DNA of 64,000 nt from Kappaphycus alvarezii (lineage: Eukaryota; Rhodophyta; Florideophyceae; Gigartinales; Solieriaceae): positions 1 through 64,000 of the forward strand of contig NADL03000598.1 of the NCBI GenBank assembly GCA_002205965.3. The letters run 5' to 3'. The notes beneath the pieces were generated by a model that did no database searches, was not told where the DNA came from, and saw nothing but the letters and a program-made list of their open reading frames with translations. This document shows, one piece after another, positions 1-11,730 of this stretch. The position numbers were made by a program, and so were the translations under genes. Positions within the stretch are counted from its first letter, which is position 1. The number at the start of each line of letters is the position of its first letter.

Positions 1-246
1 ATCGGCGGGGGAAGAGATCTTCAGAACCAATTACCCTGAGAAGGAGGTGTTGCGAGCGACAAAAGTGCTACCGTGGTATTGTTGAACGAACAAAAGGGAG
101 TGTATATAGAAGAGAGTTGAGAAAGCTACAAGCAAGTATAAAAGGGGAGGGTCTACCACCGAGCTCTGCGACTAGCGTAAGAAAAAGTTTTCTTGGGTCT
201 GAAGTTGACTCTCAACTTCCTACTACTCGGGACTTGGCTTGAAGTT
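1..246 (-). repeat. 3' LTR of element A (cut by window edge)
   Basis: Bases 1-246 match 6747-6994 at about 97-98 percent, including two single-base length differences. Similarity stops at the same point in both copies (after gaagtt), which fixes the inner edge of this LTR. A TATATA motif near 102-108 lies on the element's strand; a TATAAAAGG-like motif near 137-146 lies on the opposite strand. The ends do not show a clean TG...CA. Confidence 0.85.
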
Positions 247-870
247 GTCTGCCAACTTGCTTCACCTCCACTAAAGAAGCAGTTTACTCGGCTTATATAG
301 ACTTTTGGCTACCCCAAAAGTCTCAAACAAACATACTAATAACCATAAAATGTATTCACGGTAATCGTGTGAACCAGAGAGACTATTAGAAGATATTTCC
401 TCAAGGTAAATATCTAGGTGCCATACCCATGCCAGCCACCCATCGGCCAGGGGTGGGAATTGATGTGGCCATTATATAGACCTTTCAGAGCTACTTGTAG
501 TATCACCCACAACCTGGAACTGTACTGACATCTACTATGACAGCGTGTCCTAAAATGAAAAAAAACGAATTTGCCACACTCACCCAAATTAAAAATATCT
601 TGCAAATTCAAAAATGTAAAAATATCTTCCCAATTCCGATACTGTATACAATCATGGTCCTCATCTAGATTTTTTCGTGTGCGAATTTGCGCACATCACG
701 CCCTCTCAAGACGAGTCGACTCGTCACTGCTCTTCTTCTGCTTCCGTTAGTTGTTGTGCTCTATTGATAAAATGTGCTCTAAAGGGGGATAACTGATTAC
801 CAATGATCTATGATTTAAAAAGTAGGTTCGCATTACTGGTACCTCACTTTGTAGCATAGCCTCATATATT
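247..870 (-). other. Non-coding 3' region of element A
   Basis: This stretch lies between the last recognisable coding signal of element A and its left LTR. I see no convincing reading frame or RNA gene. Near 241-265 there is a short inverted repeat (GAAGTTG ... CAACTTGCTTC) straddling the LTR edge. A purine-rich stretch (GTGGAGGTGAAG on the minus strand) just inside the LTR could be the polypurine tract. Confidence 0.4.
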
Positions 871-879
871 GGTTTGATC

Positions 880-1890
880 ACATCGAGGTGGGGTTGAATA
901 CATTCTTCTTCCGTGACTCTTCCGAATCTTCCAAGAGTGAAAAAATATATGTGATATGCAAACTCTTCTGGAAGATGCCGGAGGAATGGATGCGATAAGA
1001 AAAGAAGACGCGCATCATCAAGAACGAATCTTCGTAAGATAAGTGCGGTCCATGTAGCGCCCTAAAACATAAACAGATGCTTATCATGAAATAAGAAATG
1101 ATGCGCATCGTTCGCATCCTCGGAGATATTGCGCAGCCAAAAAGATAATCTTCTTCTTCCGACTGTATGCTGTGCATGGTGTGAAGGAGAGCTAGAGATG
1201 AAGTTGTGGTGGACGGCCCGATGAATGGCCGCGACCAGCTCCTGACGTACTGGGACCTGCACGAGGTCCTCTCGGGGACGACCGGAACCTCTTCTGGGCG
1301 GGTTGTTGTCTCCTGAAGGTCCTCCTCTGGTCATCATCACTGCTTCAGGAGGATCCTCGCCGCCTTCAACGTTCCCAATTTGTGGCGGAGAAACGTAAGG
1401 TTCCCATAGAGGATACGGGACCAGCCTGTATTCCATATCCGGGGGTAAGGCGTAACCTCTCAGTCGCACATCTTGGTTGTTCTTGAGAAATACGTAAATT
1501 GGACGGATAATATTCAGATACGTTTGCACAAGTCTCCGCAGCTACCATTCCATATCTTCCTATAGAGTAATGATATATTACCTCCACAAACTCTGGACCT
1601 GCTTCCGTGAACCTTCCGTTTTGGAATGAAAATAGAACTCTTATTAATAGTCGGAAATCTTCTTCAGGTAGCAATGGTCCGTTCAACGTACGAAAACATA
1701 GGCATATATTAATGTAGAAATGGATGATTACGTGGAGTTCGTAGTAGTCCCGCGTAACCGAGATGATCCATTCCCAGGCCCTTTTTCCTCCCATAGGAAT
1801 CATTCTATAGTTAAAGATGAGTATGCCCCGTGGTTGCGCATAGTCCTGTGTGAGAAGGAATTCTTCAGGCCTCTGATGGTAAGGGACCAG
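880..1890 (-). other. Duplicated module between integrase and 3' LTR of element A
   Basis: Two stretches read on the minus strand resemble each other. One near 1705-1600 contains ICLCFRTLNGP followed by EEDFRLLIRVLFSF. One near 1090-985 contains ICLCFRALHGP followed by YEDSFLMMRVFFSY. The DNA is also visibly similar around 1630-1735 and 1000-1095. This looks like a tandem duplication of several hundred bases in the extra region that some gypsy families carry after integrase. I do not recognise the family of this module, and it is not an obvious chromodomain or envelope. The whole stretch is decayed. Confidence 0.5.
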
Positions 1891-1989
1891 ACGTGCATGG
1901 ATGGCCCTCCTTTCTCTTCCCTGAGCTTGAACAGAGCTGATAGTGCGGGTGTCTTTCCTCCGTGACGATGCAAGGGTTCGAGTACTTGG

Positions 1990-2860
1990 TTTGGAAGGCC
2001 GGCCACTTCACAGCCTGCTGCATTGCTTTTCCATGTACTACAAGTACTTTAGAGCCAACTGAAAAGGTTCTGACTGCAGGTTCTGCATCCTTATTTCTTG
2101 TCTTTGTTAGCGCGCGGTGTGATCTCCAGCCTTCGGTGGCCAGTAGTTCAACTTCCCTACTCTCTTCATCGATAATATTTGTTTCCATGTCTCTCTGTAA
2201 CATTCTAGGAGCCCTTCCGTACATTAGCTCGAATGGTGAGCGTCCATTTCTTCCTCTTCTTCGACGGTAGCCGTATAACACTTTTGGTAAGGCATCTTCC
2301 CACTGGATTTCATTCTCCAACATAGTTTTCGATATTGCTCGTTTGATGGTTCCAACCATCCTCTCCGCTTTCCCGTTGGACATAGGAGCGTATGCGAGAA
2401 CGGTCTTCAGCTGAATCCTTTCTCTTCCAAAAAACGAAGCAGTGAAGTTGCAGTAAAACAAAGGGCGTTATCCGAGATGATCCTTTTTGGAAGACCAAAC
2501 GGTTCAATTATTTTTTTTTGATGAATCTCAGTACCACCTCAGCATTTGCCTCCTCGACTGCAACTGCTATTGGCCATCCAGTAAGATGTTCCACCCTATA
2601 AGGAGATATTTGTTTCCGGAAGAAGTTTCCTTGAACGGGCCCGCGAAAGTCAATTGAGAAGGTTTCAAAGAGACCGGAAACTGGAAAACTTAGAGTTGTC
2701 TTATACTTCCGTATTGGAGTGAATTTTTGGCAGTTGTCGCAGCTTTTCACGAAATTATAGACGTCCTTATGGATACCGGGCCACCAGAATCTCTCAGTTA
2801 CGAATTTTTTGGTTGTTTCGAGATCCCAATGCCCTAGCTCATCATGGAAAGTCCTCAATC
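1990..2860 (-). pseudogene. Integrase region of element A
   Basis: The zinc-binding HHCC domain is visible (FHDELGHWDLETTKKF, WWPGIHKDVY, SCDNCQKF), followed by the catalytic core (SIDFRGP; later YAPMSNGKAERMVGTIKR with the conserved Asn-Gly-x-x-Glu box). These are standard for Ty3/gypsy integrases, which insert the cDNA into the host genome. The same box recurs in a relic near 20.5 kb (YAPMTNGKTERMV), so that relic comes from a related family. The region is broken. Confidence 0.85.
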
Positions 2861-3199
2861 TTCATTCTTTCTTTCAAAGGGGCCACTAGTCGGGGACCGG
2901 CTTTAGTGTGCCGGAAGAGTTTCCCATTCCACAATGTAAAAGCCTTTTGATTCCTGCGTACCCAATTTCGGTGTTCAAGATCAACCTTTCTCATTTCTAG
3001 TCCATCGAGGAATTTGATCAGTCCGTGAATATTAGCTTCGTACTCGTTATCGTTCGGCAACTGCACTCGGCGACTCCGACGATGTCTCCGAAGCTTTTTC
3101 ATTTGGAATCAGTGCTCCCCAAGCGGGATAGGTAATCGGCAGGCTGATTATTGTGTCCGGGTCTATACACAATTTCAAACCGATATTCTGCGAAAATGT

Positions 3200-4300
3200 C
3201 GAGCCATCGGCCAAGCGGTGATGTACATCCTTCTTTTGGAATGCTGTCTTAAGTGCCTGGTGAAGTTATCAAGACAAATTTCTCGAGTGATAAAAGGTAT
3301 ACGCGAAACTTTTTCAGCGCGAAGACGACAGCTAGCGCTTCTTTCTCGCAGACTGAGTATCTCCTTTCCGCATCATTCAGAGTTCGGCTTGCGAATTGAA
3401 CAGGGTGTAGTCTTCCGTTTTCATCTTTTTGGGACAAAACGCACCCAAAGACCGTTCTGAGGCATCTGTCTCCACAACGAATGGTCTCTTGAAATCTGGG
3501 TACATGAGAACTGGGGGACACATAGCTTATCTTTAAGCTCCTGAAATGCAGTTTCCATTTCCTTGTTCCAGTGAAATTTTCCGTTCTTCGTAGTGCTGGC
3601 ATGTAACGGTGCTGCAGTCTTGGCGAAATCTTTGATAAATCTTCTGTAATATGAGGCCAGTCCTAAGAAGCTTCGGACCACCGTCTTTGAAGCGGGCCTT
3701 GGTGCCAACTATATTTTTTCGTTTTCTCTGGATCCACTCTAATTCCCTCTTGGTCGACGAAATGACCGAGTAATTGGATAGAAGTTTTCGCAAAAAAGCA
3801 TTTGCTCAACTTATTTTTCAAGCTATACTCCGATATCCTCTCCACAACTGTCTTGACGTGCGAGATGTGCTGATCCAATGTTTCTGAGAATATGACGACA
3901 TCATCGATATAGACTCTTGCGAATGGAAGTCCTTTCAAAACCTCGTTCATCATTCTTTGGAATGTAGCTGGTGCATTCATGAGACCAAAAGGCATCACTT
4001 CGAACCTGAACGCACCGGCTTTGCTGGTAAAGGTTGTTTTTCCTTACATTTTTCATCCAATGGGATCTGCCAATAGCCAGTGTAAAGGTCAATTGAGGTG
4101 AAATATCTCCCGTCCTTCAGGTCCTCGAGGATCTCCTCCATGTTCGGAATCGGAAATCGATCGGGTATCATTCTCTGGTTCATTTGTCGGTAATCGACGC
4201 AAAAACGCAGCTTTCCATCCTTCTTTGGTGCGACCACAACTGGAAACGACCATGGGGATGAAACTGGTCGAATAATATCATTTTTCAGCATACTTGTAAC
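3200..4300 (-). pseudogene. Reverse transcriptase and RNase H regions of element A
   Basis: Reverse transcriptase motifs are clear: KKDGKLRFCVDYRQMNQ, FTSIDLYTGYWQIPL, MPFGLMNAPATFQRMMN and the active-site box YIDDVVIF near 3905. RNase H follows with QFASRTLNDAERRYSVCEKE and ALAVVFALKKFRVYL. RNase H downstream of RT and ahead of integrase is the Ty3/gypsy order. The region is broken in several places. Confidence 0.9.
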
Positions 4301-4919
4301 ATTTTCTGAGATAAATTGGTCATATTTTGGCGGTTGACGTCTAGGCTTGTGGTAAATCGGTTGAGTGTCGGTAAGTTCGAACGAGTGAGTAACCGGTACA
4401 CTTGCTTGTCTTAAATCTGAAACGCTCCATGCAATTACTTCGGAAGATGTTAACATGTCGGATATTTTCAGTGAGGCGGGGGCGGGAAGGTGCTGTACTT
4501 TTCCTTTGATTTCTGCCATTTGGCTCCCTTTTTCTTCTTGATCCTCAACCTCAATATTTTGAAGGACCTCTTCCGTCGTGCTCACATCTTCATATATGGA
4601 ATTCGACGTATTCTTATTTTCTTTGCAAAGGTAATCTTCTTTCATGCTCCGAATTCTGTCCTTTGATTCGATATCATCGCAAAAAGAAACACATTCGGGT
4701 TTCAAACTTATCTTAGAATCCCAGTTGTCATCTGTTTCAAACCCGGAATCATAATCGTCCCATGCCATGTTCATTAACCCCGAGGGTACTCTTTTCCCTT
4801 CCGAAATTGTTAGTTGGTTCGAATCTTCGCTGTCATAGCTAGAAGTGAAATCTTCACTGTCTGTTTCTTTTAAATCTTCAGGATGCGTGCTTTTGTCGAA
4901 ATCCAGGGGCATCTTCACG

Positions 4920-5580
4920 GTTCTGCCGTCAATATTAACTGAAACCATTTGGTTGCCCAAGTCAATGCATGTCCTAGTCTTTCCATTGTGAGGCAGCCAA
5001 TGATTGCATCGAAAGGGAGATCGGGCATGACAAGAAAGTCTACATCAACTTTAGAGTCCCCAAAGAACACGGAAACCTTGTCAACAGTGCACATGCATTT
5101 TGAGACGGTTCCATCCGCTACAGTTATTTTTCGAGTCGTTGGAGTAATTTGGAGACCTAGATCTGTCACCAAAGTTTCTGAAATGAGGTTTGGAACAGCA
5201 CCCGAATCGAAGAGAGCTTGGGTTTTCATACCCAATACTTTGACTGGTACCAGCTTAAGACGTCTTGGTGCTGTCGAGGCCGATTGAAGAAACAGTTTCT
5301 TACCCTTAGCGGACTTATTAGACCTGATAATTTTTTTGAGTTCTTTTCTCGCATCCTCTGCGTCGCCCCTCAAAAGTTGACCAATCGTTATCCCAGTTGG
5401 GGCCGATGCAAGCTCAGCCACCAAATTGTACCTCTTCACATACTCTAGTACGTCCTTAGAGATACTCTTAACTTTCTTACTCTTTTTCATCTTCTTGGCC
5501 GGAGTGACTCCCACTCCTGGAACAACTTGATCAGACCTCTTGGTTCGATGAGGTACAGGTGCTGGGATATGCTCCAGCAT
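4920..5580 (-). pseudogene. Aspartic protease region of element A
   Basis: The retropepsin active-site box ALFDSGAVPNLI lies near 5175-5215, followed by hydrophobic strands and an IIGCLTMERL-type flap. This is the polyprotein-processing protease of gypsy elements. A long acidic, Ser- and Glu-rich linker (about 4400-4950) separates it from the reverse transcriptase. The N-terminal part is lysine-rich (KKMKKSKKVKSISK). Confidence 0.8.
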
Positions 5581-5599
5581 TCCATACTCTAGCCTAGGT

Positions 5600-6650
5600 T
5601 TCTTCGATAAAATGTTCCCTTCCCATCCCTTTTTGTCACATTGACTTGAATAATCTCTTCAGCGATGGATACGTTACCAGCATCCGTCAACCTTTGATCC
5701 CTTCTATTTTGTAAGATTTTCACCTCTGGTCCTGACTCACTCCTTGCTTCCGATAAATTTGCTCTTCTGTTGTCTTTAGACCAGCAGTTACTTTCATGAT
5801 GCCCATATCGACCGCACTTTGCACAACGAATGTTTCTATATGGATTATCAGGACACCTGTTTGCAAAGTGTCCAGGCTTGTGACAGTAAGAACAGACTTC
5901 TGCGGCTTTAGGGGCCCCAGACTGGTTCTTCTTAATGGTAAGAGTAAGGCTTTCCAACTGCAAGGTTATCATGTCAAGTCGATTATCGAATCGGGTTTCC
6001 AACCTTTCTTCCAAGTTTTTGACATCGCTCCTGACAGATTCTAATGCCGCTGCACTAGTAGCCGGCCTTTGATAATTCTTTTCAGGATGTACGATAGACA
6101 CCGATGTGCGGGTTTCCCTCGGTACCTAACTCAGTGACTGAAACGTCTCCGAATTTTTGACAAATTCTACTATGGTACCCTTCAGTTCATCAAAAGTGTG
6201 AGGGCCCTTGATGATGAGGAAATCGGAGAGCCGCTTATCCCCCATAGCCGCCTTACGCAGCATTCCGTAATTGGCTTGGGCGTTGAACCCAGCCTTTTCA
6301 TAAAGATCACACAAGTACACCAATGAGCTTAACAAATCGTCGAAGTTGAGCCGGGCCTCTATGGCGGTACGAATTATCTCATCTGGTTCTACCTCCTTAG
6401 CATACTCTTTCACAAGCCATTCACATACCTCACCGAAGTTACGCCCATTCCCGTTAAGAGACCACCCGTCGATAAACTTGAACTTATATTTGTGCTTTGC
6501 GTCACCATGAAGATAGGCGAAGATACTTGCGGCCTTCTCTTCATCGCCCTTCTCACGCATCACAACGTTGACATATGTGTAAAGAAACTCCTCAACGTCT
6601 TCGGTCTTGCCCCTGTGAACGTTATACGAGCAGCGTTGAGATCCATGATT
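5600..6650 (-). pseudogene. Gag region with two CCHC zinc knuckles (element A)
   Basis: The capsid-like part contains EDVEEFLYTYVNVVMREKG, typical of gypsy Gag, followed by a helical stretch. Two nucleocapsid knuckles follow: CSYCHKPGHFANRC (about 5850-5892) and CAKCGRYGHHESNC (about 5788-5829). A short coiled-coil-like stretch (VKNLEERLETRFDNRLDMI) lies between them. The likely Gag start is about 100 bp inside the 5' LTR rather than within the LTR. The region is broken. Confidence 0.8.
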
Positions 6651-6746
6651 ACAGAAAGGAATTCCCCCGAAGTGTTCCTTACTACTGCTCAACTCGAAGA
6701 CCTCGGATGCAACCCCCTCCACAAGAGTACCAAATGATAGGGGTAA

Positions 6747-6994
6747 ATCGGCGGGGGAAGAGATCTTCAGAACCAATTACCCTGAGAAGGAGGTGTTGCG
6801 AGCGACAAAAGTGCTGCCGTGGTATTGTTGAACGAACAGAAGGGAGCGTATATAGAAGAGAGTTGAGAAAGCTAAAAGCAAGTATAAAAGGGGCAGGGTC
6901 TACCACCGACGCTCTGCGACTAGCGTAAGAAAAAGTTTTCTTGGGTCTGAAGTTGACTCTCAACTTCCTACTACTCGGGACTTGGCTTGAAGTT
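6747..6994 (-). repeat. 5' LTR of element A
   Basis: This is the second copy of the LTR described at 1-246. On the minus strand it is followed by about 100 bp of leader and then gag. TGGTACTCTTGTGG at about 6722-6735 (minus strand) is a possible primer-binding site, but I cannot assign it to a tRNA. The outer edge at 6994 meets ATGGGCCCAG, which belongs to the primer-binding site of copia element B. Confidence 0.85.
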
Positions 6995-7004
6995 ATGGGC
7001 CCAG
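6992..7004 (+). promoter_or_regulatory. Copia-type primer-binding site, half initiator-Met tRNA (element B)
   Basis: The 13 bases GTTATGGGCCCAG are the exact reverse complement of the anticodon-arm stretch CUGGGCCCAUAAC of eukaryotic initiator-Met tRNA. Drosophila copia and yeast Ty5 are known to prime from a half tRNA cut at this place. The first three bases coincide with the end of element A's LTR. Confidence 0.7.
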
Positions 7005-8130
7005 AGGGACAGGAGCCCTCTAACTATGGGATTCCTGACGCAACTCGACTAACTGCCAAGTCTGAGAAATTTCAGTATCGCAATGATGTGTGGTTGTGGA
7101 TGCAAAGAGTTTGCGTGCTCGCCAACAGAGGAGACTCTAAGGTGAAAGGTATATCAAATGGCTATGGTCACGATTTGCACACAAATATTGAAAGTGCTTA
7201 TCAGAAGGTAATAAAAGCCGAATTGATACTGGAGAAGCTGACCCTTGGGACTACAGATGACGAAAAATTTCTGACTTTCCGCGAACATAAAGATATAGTT
7301 GAGAAGATTCTTCATACTGTCGCTAAATTCTACCACAGATGCTGCTAAACGCTTTATCCTCACAGGTAGAAAAGTGTTCAACTGTAAACGGAAGTCAAGT
7401 GAATGATACTCTGACTTCGCAGAGGGCTTCAGAGGAACGGCTCAAGAGCACATGAATTGCTTCGTTCATGCACCGAAGACTCAAGAAAAACCAGCACACT
7501 GCGTTTTTTCATTGGACAATGCGTCCCTACCCGACTCTATTTACAACATTCTTTTGACTATTATGGTTCACAAAGCAGAGGACGGGACTGCGCCTAAAAA
7601 GGATACTGGGTTGATACCAGAAACAGATTTGAATCATATGATTCATTCAATCGAATAATTGAACAAGTTATTCGAAGTAGTGGCAAGGGATATCTCTCCA
7701 GACATATTCAATTTGGCCAAAAAAAACATATATAGAATTGAGGAATGTGAAGTCAATGACCAATGATATTCCCAGTCGCGTCTGTTCTAGGAACTTAGAT
7801 GAACCATCAAGGTTGAACTTCGACCTGGAGGATATCATTGACGCTTTGAAGAATATCAGATCAGACAGGATCAGGGCTAATGTAATCCCTGATGACATAC
7901 GTCTAGCTGCAGTCGATAATCTATGAGTTCGAGAGGTTCGAGGTTCAAAATGAATTCGAAAGGTCGCAAGACGAGGAGGAATTTGAGGTGTCTGGCATGT
8001 AGCAAAATCGGGCATTGGGCCAGGGATGAAGAATTCCCTCTATTCGGCAAGGCTGCAAACGGTCCCGAGAAGAAGGGTCGCGCTATGAATATGAAACAGG
8101 AACATTGCCATAAGGGGATGAAATTCTAGC
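7005..8130 (+). pseudogene. Gag region of element B
   Basis: The start resembles that of element D (ATGGGCC followed by a Gly-rich reading). A helical Gag-like stretch follows, ending in a basic segment with a zinc-knuckle remnant, CLACSKIGHWARDEEFP, at about 7998-8045. Copia Gag forms the virus-like particle and packages the RNA. The region is much decayed. Confidence 0.6.
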
Positions 8131-8249
8131 CTGACGAAGATGCAAACGGTAGCTCGTATGGCTATGACCCCAATTTCATCAAGTCCGAAAGTAGAGACCG
8201 GTTCTTCAAAAAATAGTCAAGACTGTAATGAGAGATCCCAATCCAATCT

Positions 8250-9780
8250 TGGACACGGGGTCTCCACGGTCAACTGCTTGCATTAACAGCGCATCTTTGC
8301 TAAGTGACATGCTTTAATTGGATCTTACCATCGCTCCAGCCGAGAAAGAGCGCGAACACAGATGGGGGGAATACAGGAATGACCCGCAACCAATCTTAGG
8401 TGTGTGGTAAATTACGTTGTTCGACTCGGAAGGTAATCCATGCACAATCGTATTCGATCTACTGCCAGGGGGTTCATCTGTCATTGTAGGGTTAGACGTT
8501 GGTAAGTACCCTATTACAAATTGAATCTCTTCACCCTCATTCGTTTCTTTTTGGGGACCACCAGATGCCTCACCGCGCCCGTTATAGGTATAAGGTTCCG
8601 CGCCAAAACATGTGCCGCTGAGTCCTTGTATGAGACTTCTTGTTACTGCACCGCTTCAGAGATACATCCAATCCCTCACCTCGGCAAACCTACCACCTCG
8701 ATAAAAATGTAACCCTAAAGTCTTCGTTAAACGTATTCATCCACTCATGCATGCCCCCTAGACCGGATCAAAGATATCTTCCACCAGGCCGTCATCCTTG
8801 ACAAAACATTAGATGAGATGATTTACAGAGTGCGCGATGCTTGCGATATCTGCGCAGCATCTGTACGGCCCGCTCCCAGCCGCAAAATCAATCTCACCAA
8901 CGTAAACGGAGCTTTCAATATGGCGGTACATGTTGACTTCGCCTTCGAAAACATCAGGGGAGAAAAAGAACCATGCTGGTTATCACTGACACCGGGACGA
9001 GCTTTACAGAAGGTATGCTTACACATCGCAAAGACATGAATCATATCATAACAGGACTGGAAGGATTGTGGATGTTTCGCCATGGGGCGCCAGTATCTTT
9101 ATCGGCAAATGATGCATACGACCAAAAGCCGCTTCGTAACACCCTGAATTCACATTACATTGTGTTCAAACCTCGAACAGCGCGCCGCTATAATAAGACG
9201 GGGATCTTAGAACGGAAAATACAAACCATCAAGGCTATCGTGCAACGATTTGATAAGGAAATATCATCTGCTATACCTTCACAGCTATTTCAACGCGCGG
9301 TGTTCCTGTCAAACTTATTCTTAGCTAATTCCAGGTGGAACGCAGCTATCAGTCTTCCATATTAGGGACACCGCCACAATGGTTATGGCAGAGCTCCTCA
9401 ACGCTCATGTCGAGCAGATATCTACGAGGGCACTTCAGAGGGCCATGACATCAAAAGCTGCAGACTACCCATCCAGGGATTTGTATAAGAAGGGCGACAC
9501 GGTGTGGATATGGTAAAAATCAACGAAGGGGACAGAATATAGCGAATGGATTCTCGCCGTTGTCGAGAAGACATTCGGCCACTACTTGGAAGCCAGACGC
9601 TTCAAAGATGGAGTCTTAGTACAAGGACCGCCAATGAAAATGGCATACGAGGACACGCGTCTTGCGCCCAGTTCCGAATTGACCAGGGAACTCATGAGCT
9701 GTTCCCTAGAGGATACGTTGGGTCTTACGGCTGCTGAGGGGGAGAACGGCTGTGAAACAGATCACCGAGAACATCCGACA
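8250..9780 (+). pseudogene. Protease and integrase regions of element B
   Basis: A protease remnant contains SSVIVGLDVGKYPI near 8475-8515. The integrase core includes HVDFAFENIRG (about 8930), then HGAPVSLSAND and RRYNKTGILERKIQTIKAIV (about 9090-9235), and LFQRAVFLSNLFLANSRW. A later KKGDTVWIW and the EWILAVVEKTFGHYLEARRF segment are typical of the C-terminal part. The same landmarks occur in element D. Confidence 0.7.
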
Positions 9781-10079
9781 ACGACCAGTTTAAAATCGCT
9801 CATATCACATACAATTTAATATGGAGTCTCGAGAAGTACGATGGACACTTGTATACATACTCAATCATCTCGAGGCCCAGACGGTGGGAATAGGCATATG
9901 TAAGCGAGAAATGATATGGTGGTCGACGGGAATCAAACCTCACAAATTGATATAGACCGAAAACCATCAAATGTTGTTGGGCCACTAGGGAAAATGAGTA
10001 AATTTGAATCTATGAAACAACGTGTCCTGGATCAGACCTATGAGAAAGTCGTATCAAAACAAGTTTCACGGAACAAGAT

Positions 10080-11620
10080 AGAATTCGTGTCCGCTTGGAT
10101 ACTTGACGAAGTATTTGAGTCAGAGCGTTCCTGGAATTGGATACAGGCGTATAAACAAGTTAATGAAAAAGATTTATCCGTCAACGCCAACATCCTCTCC
10201 TCCCATGTCGTATGTAAAGTGAAACTAAGGAGTAATGATTTAGAAAACTCACGGCGAGAATTGCATCACTTGGTAACGAGAATCAAGAAAAAGATACTGT
10301 TCGCAAAGACTCCGCCAATTCTCAGCTACTTATAATACATATCTTGCTCAGCTTAGTGACCTTTTTACAGTTCAACATCAGAAATGCCGATAAAAAGGGC
10401 GCACAATTACAGAGCAGACCCATCGACTGCGAGATATATGTAAGACCTCCCAGAGAGTGGTGGCTTGGATATGATGAGAGAAAGGGAATACTTTGGATGC
10501 TTACGAAACTGTCCTATGGGATCGAGAAGGCCGCCAAAAAGTGCATGATCACAAGTGAGAGCTGGATGTTGACATCCGTAGGAATGAAAGGGTGTGTGGA
10601 GTAAGTCAGCTCTTTGTAAGGCGTGGCGATAATGTAAAGATCCTTCTACTTGTCACAAAGCTGAGGGAAGATTTTGTGGTATCCCGAAAACCCGTTGAAA
10701 TGCAGTAGACTCTTTCAAGGATAGTTCGAAGGAAAGGTTTGAGGTAGGCAAGATCGTAGACGACCCAAAGTCTACATTTAGAGGGAATTATAACGAAAAT
10801 AGAGTAGACAAGAGCATATGCTTGTCCAAGAACTCGTATTGGGAACGGATTAGGGAGATTTACATGACTAGACCGCTTGAAAAGATGGGCACCGCCCTGG
10901 CTAATGTGTCTGAGATCATTCAATATAGAAGTCTTGCGAGGACTTTACTTTATCGTGTAAATGGAGTCCTTCCTAAAGCCTGATATTTTGTGTGGTTGAT
11001 GCAGCAGAAACTATGGAGGCTAATTGTAAGACATTTGGTTGAAGCAAACCTGATGATGAGAGACCTCAAGAAGCTTATGCCGCAGGTTACCTATCCCTGC
11101 GTAAGTCACCAAAACGACGTGGTTCTTTGCTTTCCCTCTGATGCTTTACACATAAGTGAATGTTGTTACGGTGAGACAGGGCTATTGACAGGGATCCCAT
11201 CTCGCAACGGATGAAAACGAACTGATATCATTCATGTAGTCGATTAGAGTCCGCAATACCAGCATCGGATAAGCCACTCCTCTTATGGCTCTGAAATTTT
11301 GGCAGCAGCGTCTGGTGATGAAAAAGGCTACTACACTAAGATCGCCATCAACACTTTATTCTCTGCAACACCATTGAAGCTAGAATCGAACGCCGAATCC
11401 AGAGCCCTTTGGGATACGATCATCTTCTTGCATGAGGAAAAAGAATACCGCCTACGGCAAACCGTTCAGCGTATCAGAAACAGTTTTAATGGTATCAAAA
11501 CCAACATAATTCGGTGGATACCTTGGCGTGACAAGTTGGCCAAGGCATTAACGAAGAGAAACATTATGCTGTGGGAGAGACTAAACCGGACATGAGCATC
11601 GTGCGTATCAGATATAGACT
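10080..11620 (+). pseudogene. Reverse transcriptase and RNase H regions of element B
   Basis: RPPREWWLGYDERKGILWML followed by KLSYGIEKAAKKC (about 10450-10545) is the copia RT landmark RPP-EW ... LW-L-K-LYGL. The RNase H end is clear: EKEYRLRQTVQRIRNSF, IIRWIPWRDKLAKALTKRN and LWERLNRT (about 11440-11595). It parallels RDYRLHATVERLRVSF and NNLADALTKPN in element D. The region is broken in many places. Confidence 0.8.
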
Positions 11621-11730
11621 TTACTGAGAGTAAGATGGTCGACAAGGACTCGGAGTAACATTGGTGGATCAATTGACTCAGTCGCCATCGGTGAGGACTT
11701 CGACCAGTCGCAAAAAAGAATTATTGCGAC

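Larger units (their letters stand above)
1..6994 (-). mobile_element. Ty3/gypsy LTR retrotransposon fossil (element A)
   Basis: Reading on the minus strand the order is LTR, gag with two CCHC knuckles, aspartic protease, reverse transcriptase, RNase H, integrase, a 3' region and LTR. This is the Ty3/gypsy (Metaviridae) order. The two LTR copies (6747-6994 and 1-246) differ at only about six positions, so insertion is fairly recent on the scale of this window. The coding part is nevertheless broken in roughly ten places. The left LTR begins at base 1 and may continue outside the window, so the true end and the target-site duplication cannot be seen. On its right side the element touches the primer-binding site of copia element B, which suggests nesting. 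Confidence 0.9.

Noticed and set aside
137-146. TATAAAAGG-like word on the plus strand inside the LTR of element A
   Set aside because: The element reads on the minus strand, where a TATATA word is present. I first considered that this repeat might be a plus-strand copia LTR, but the full gypsy gene set between the two copies argues against it.
6492-6928. Plus-strand open frames opposite the gag region of element A
   Set aside because: They lie antisense to a clear Gag reading and have no motif; they are shadows of the coding strand.
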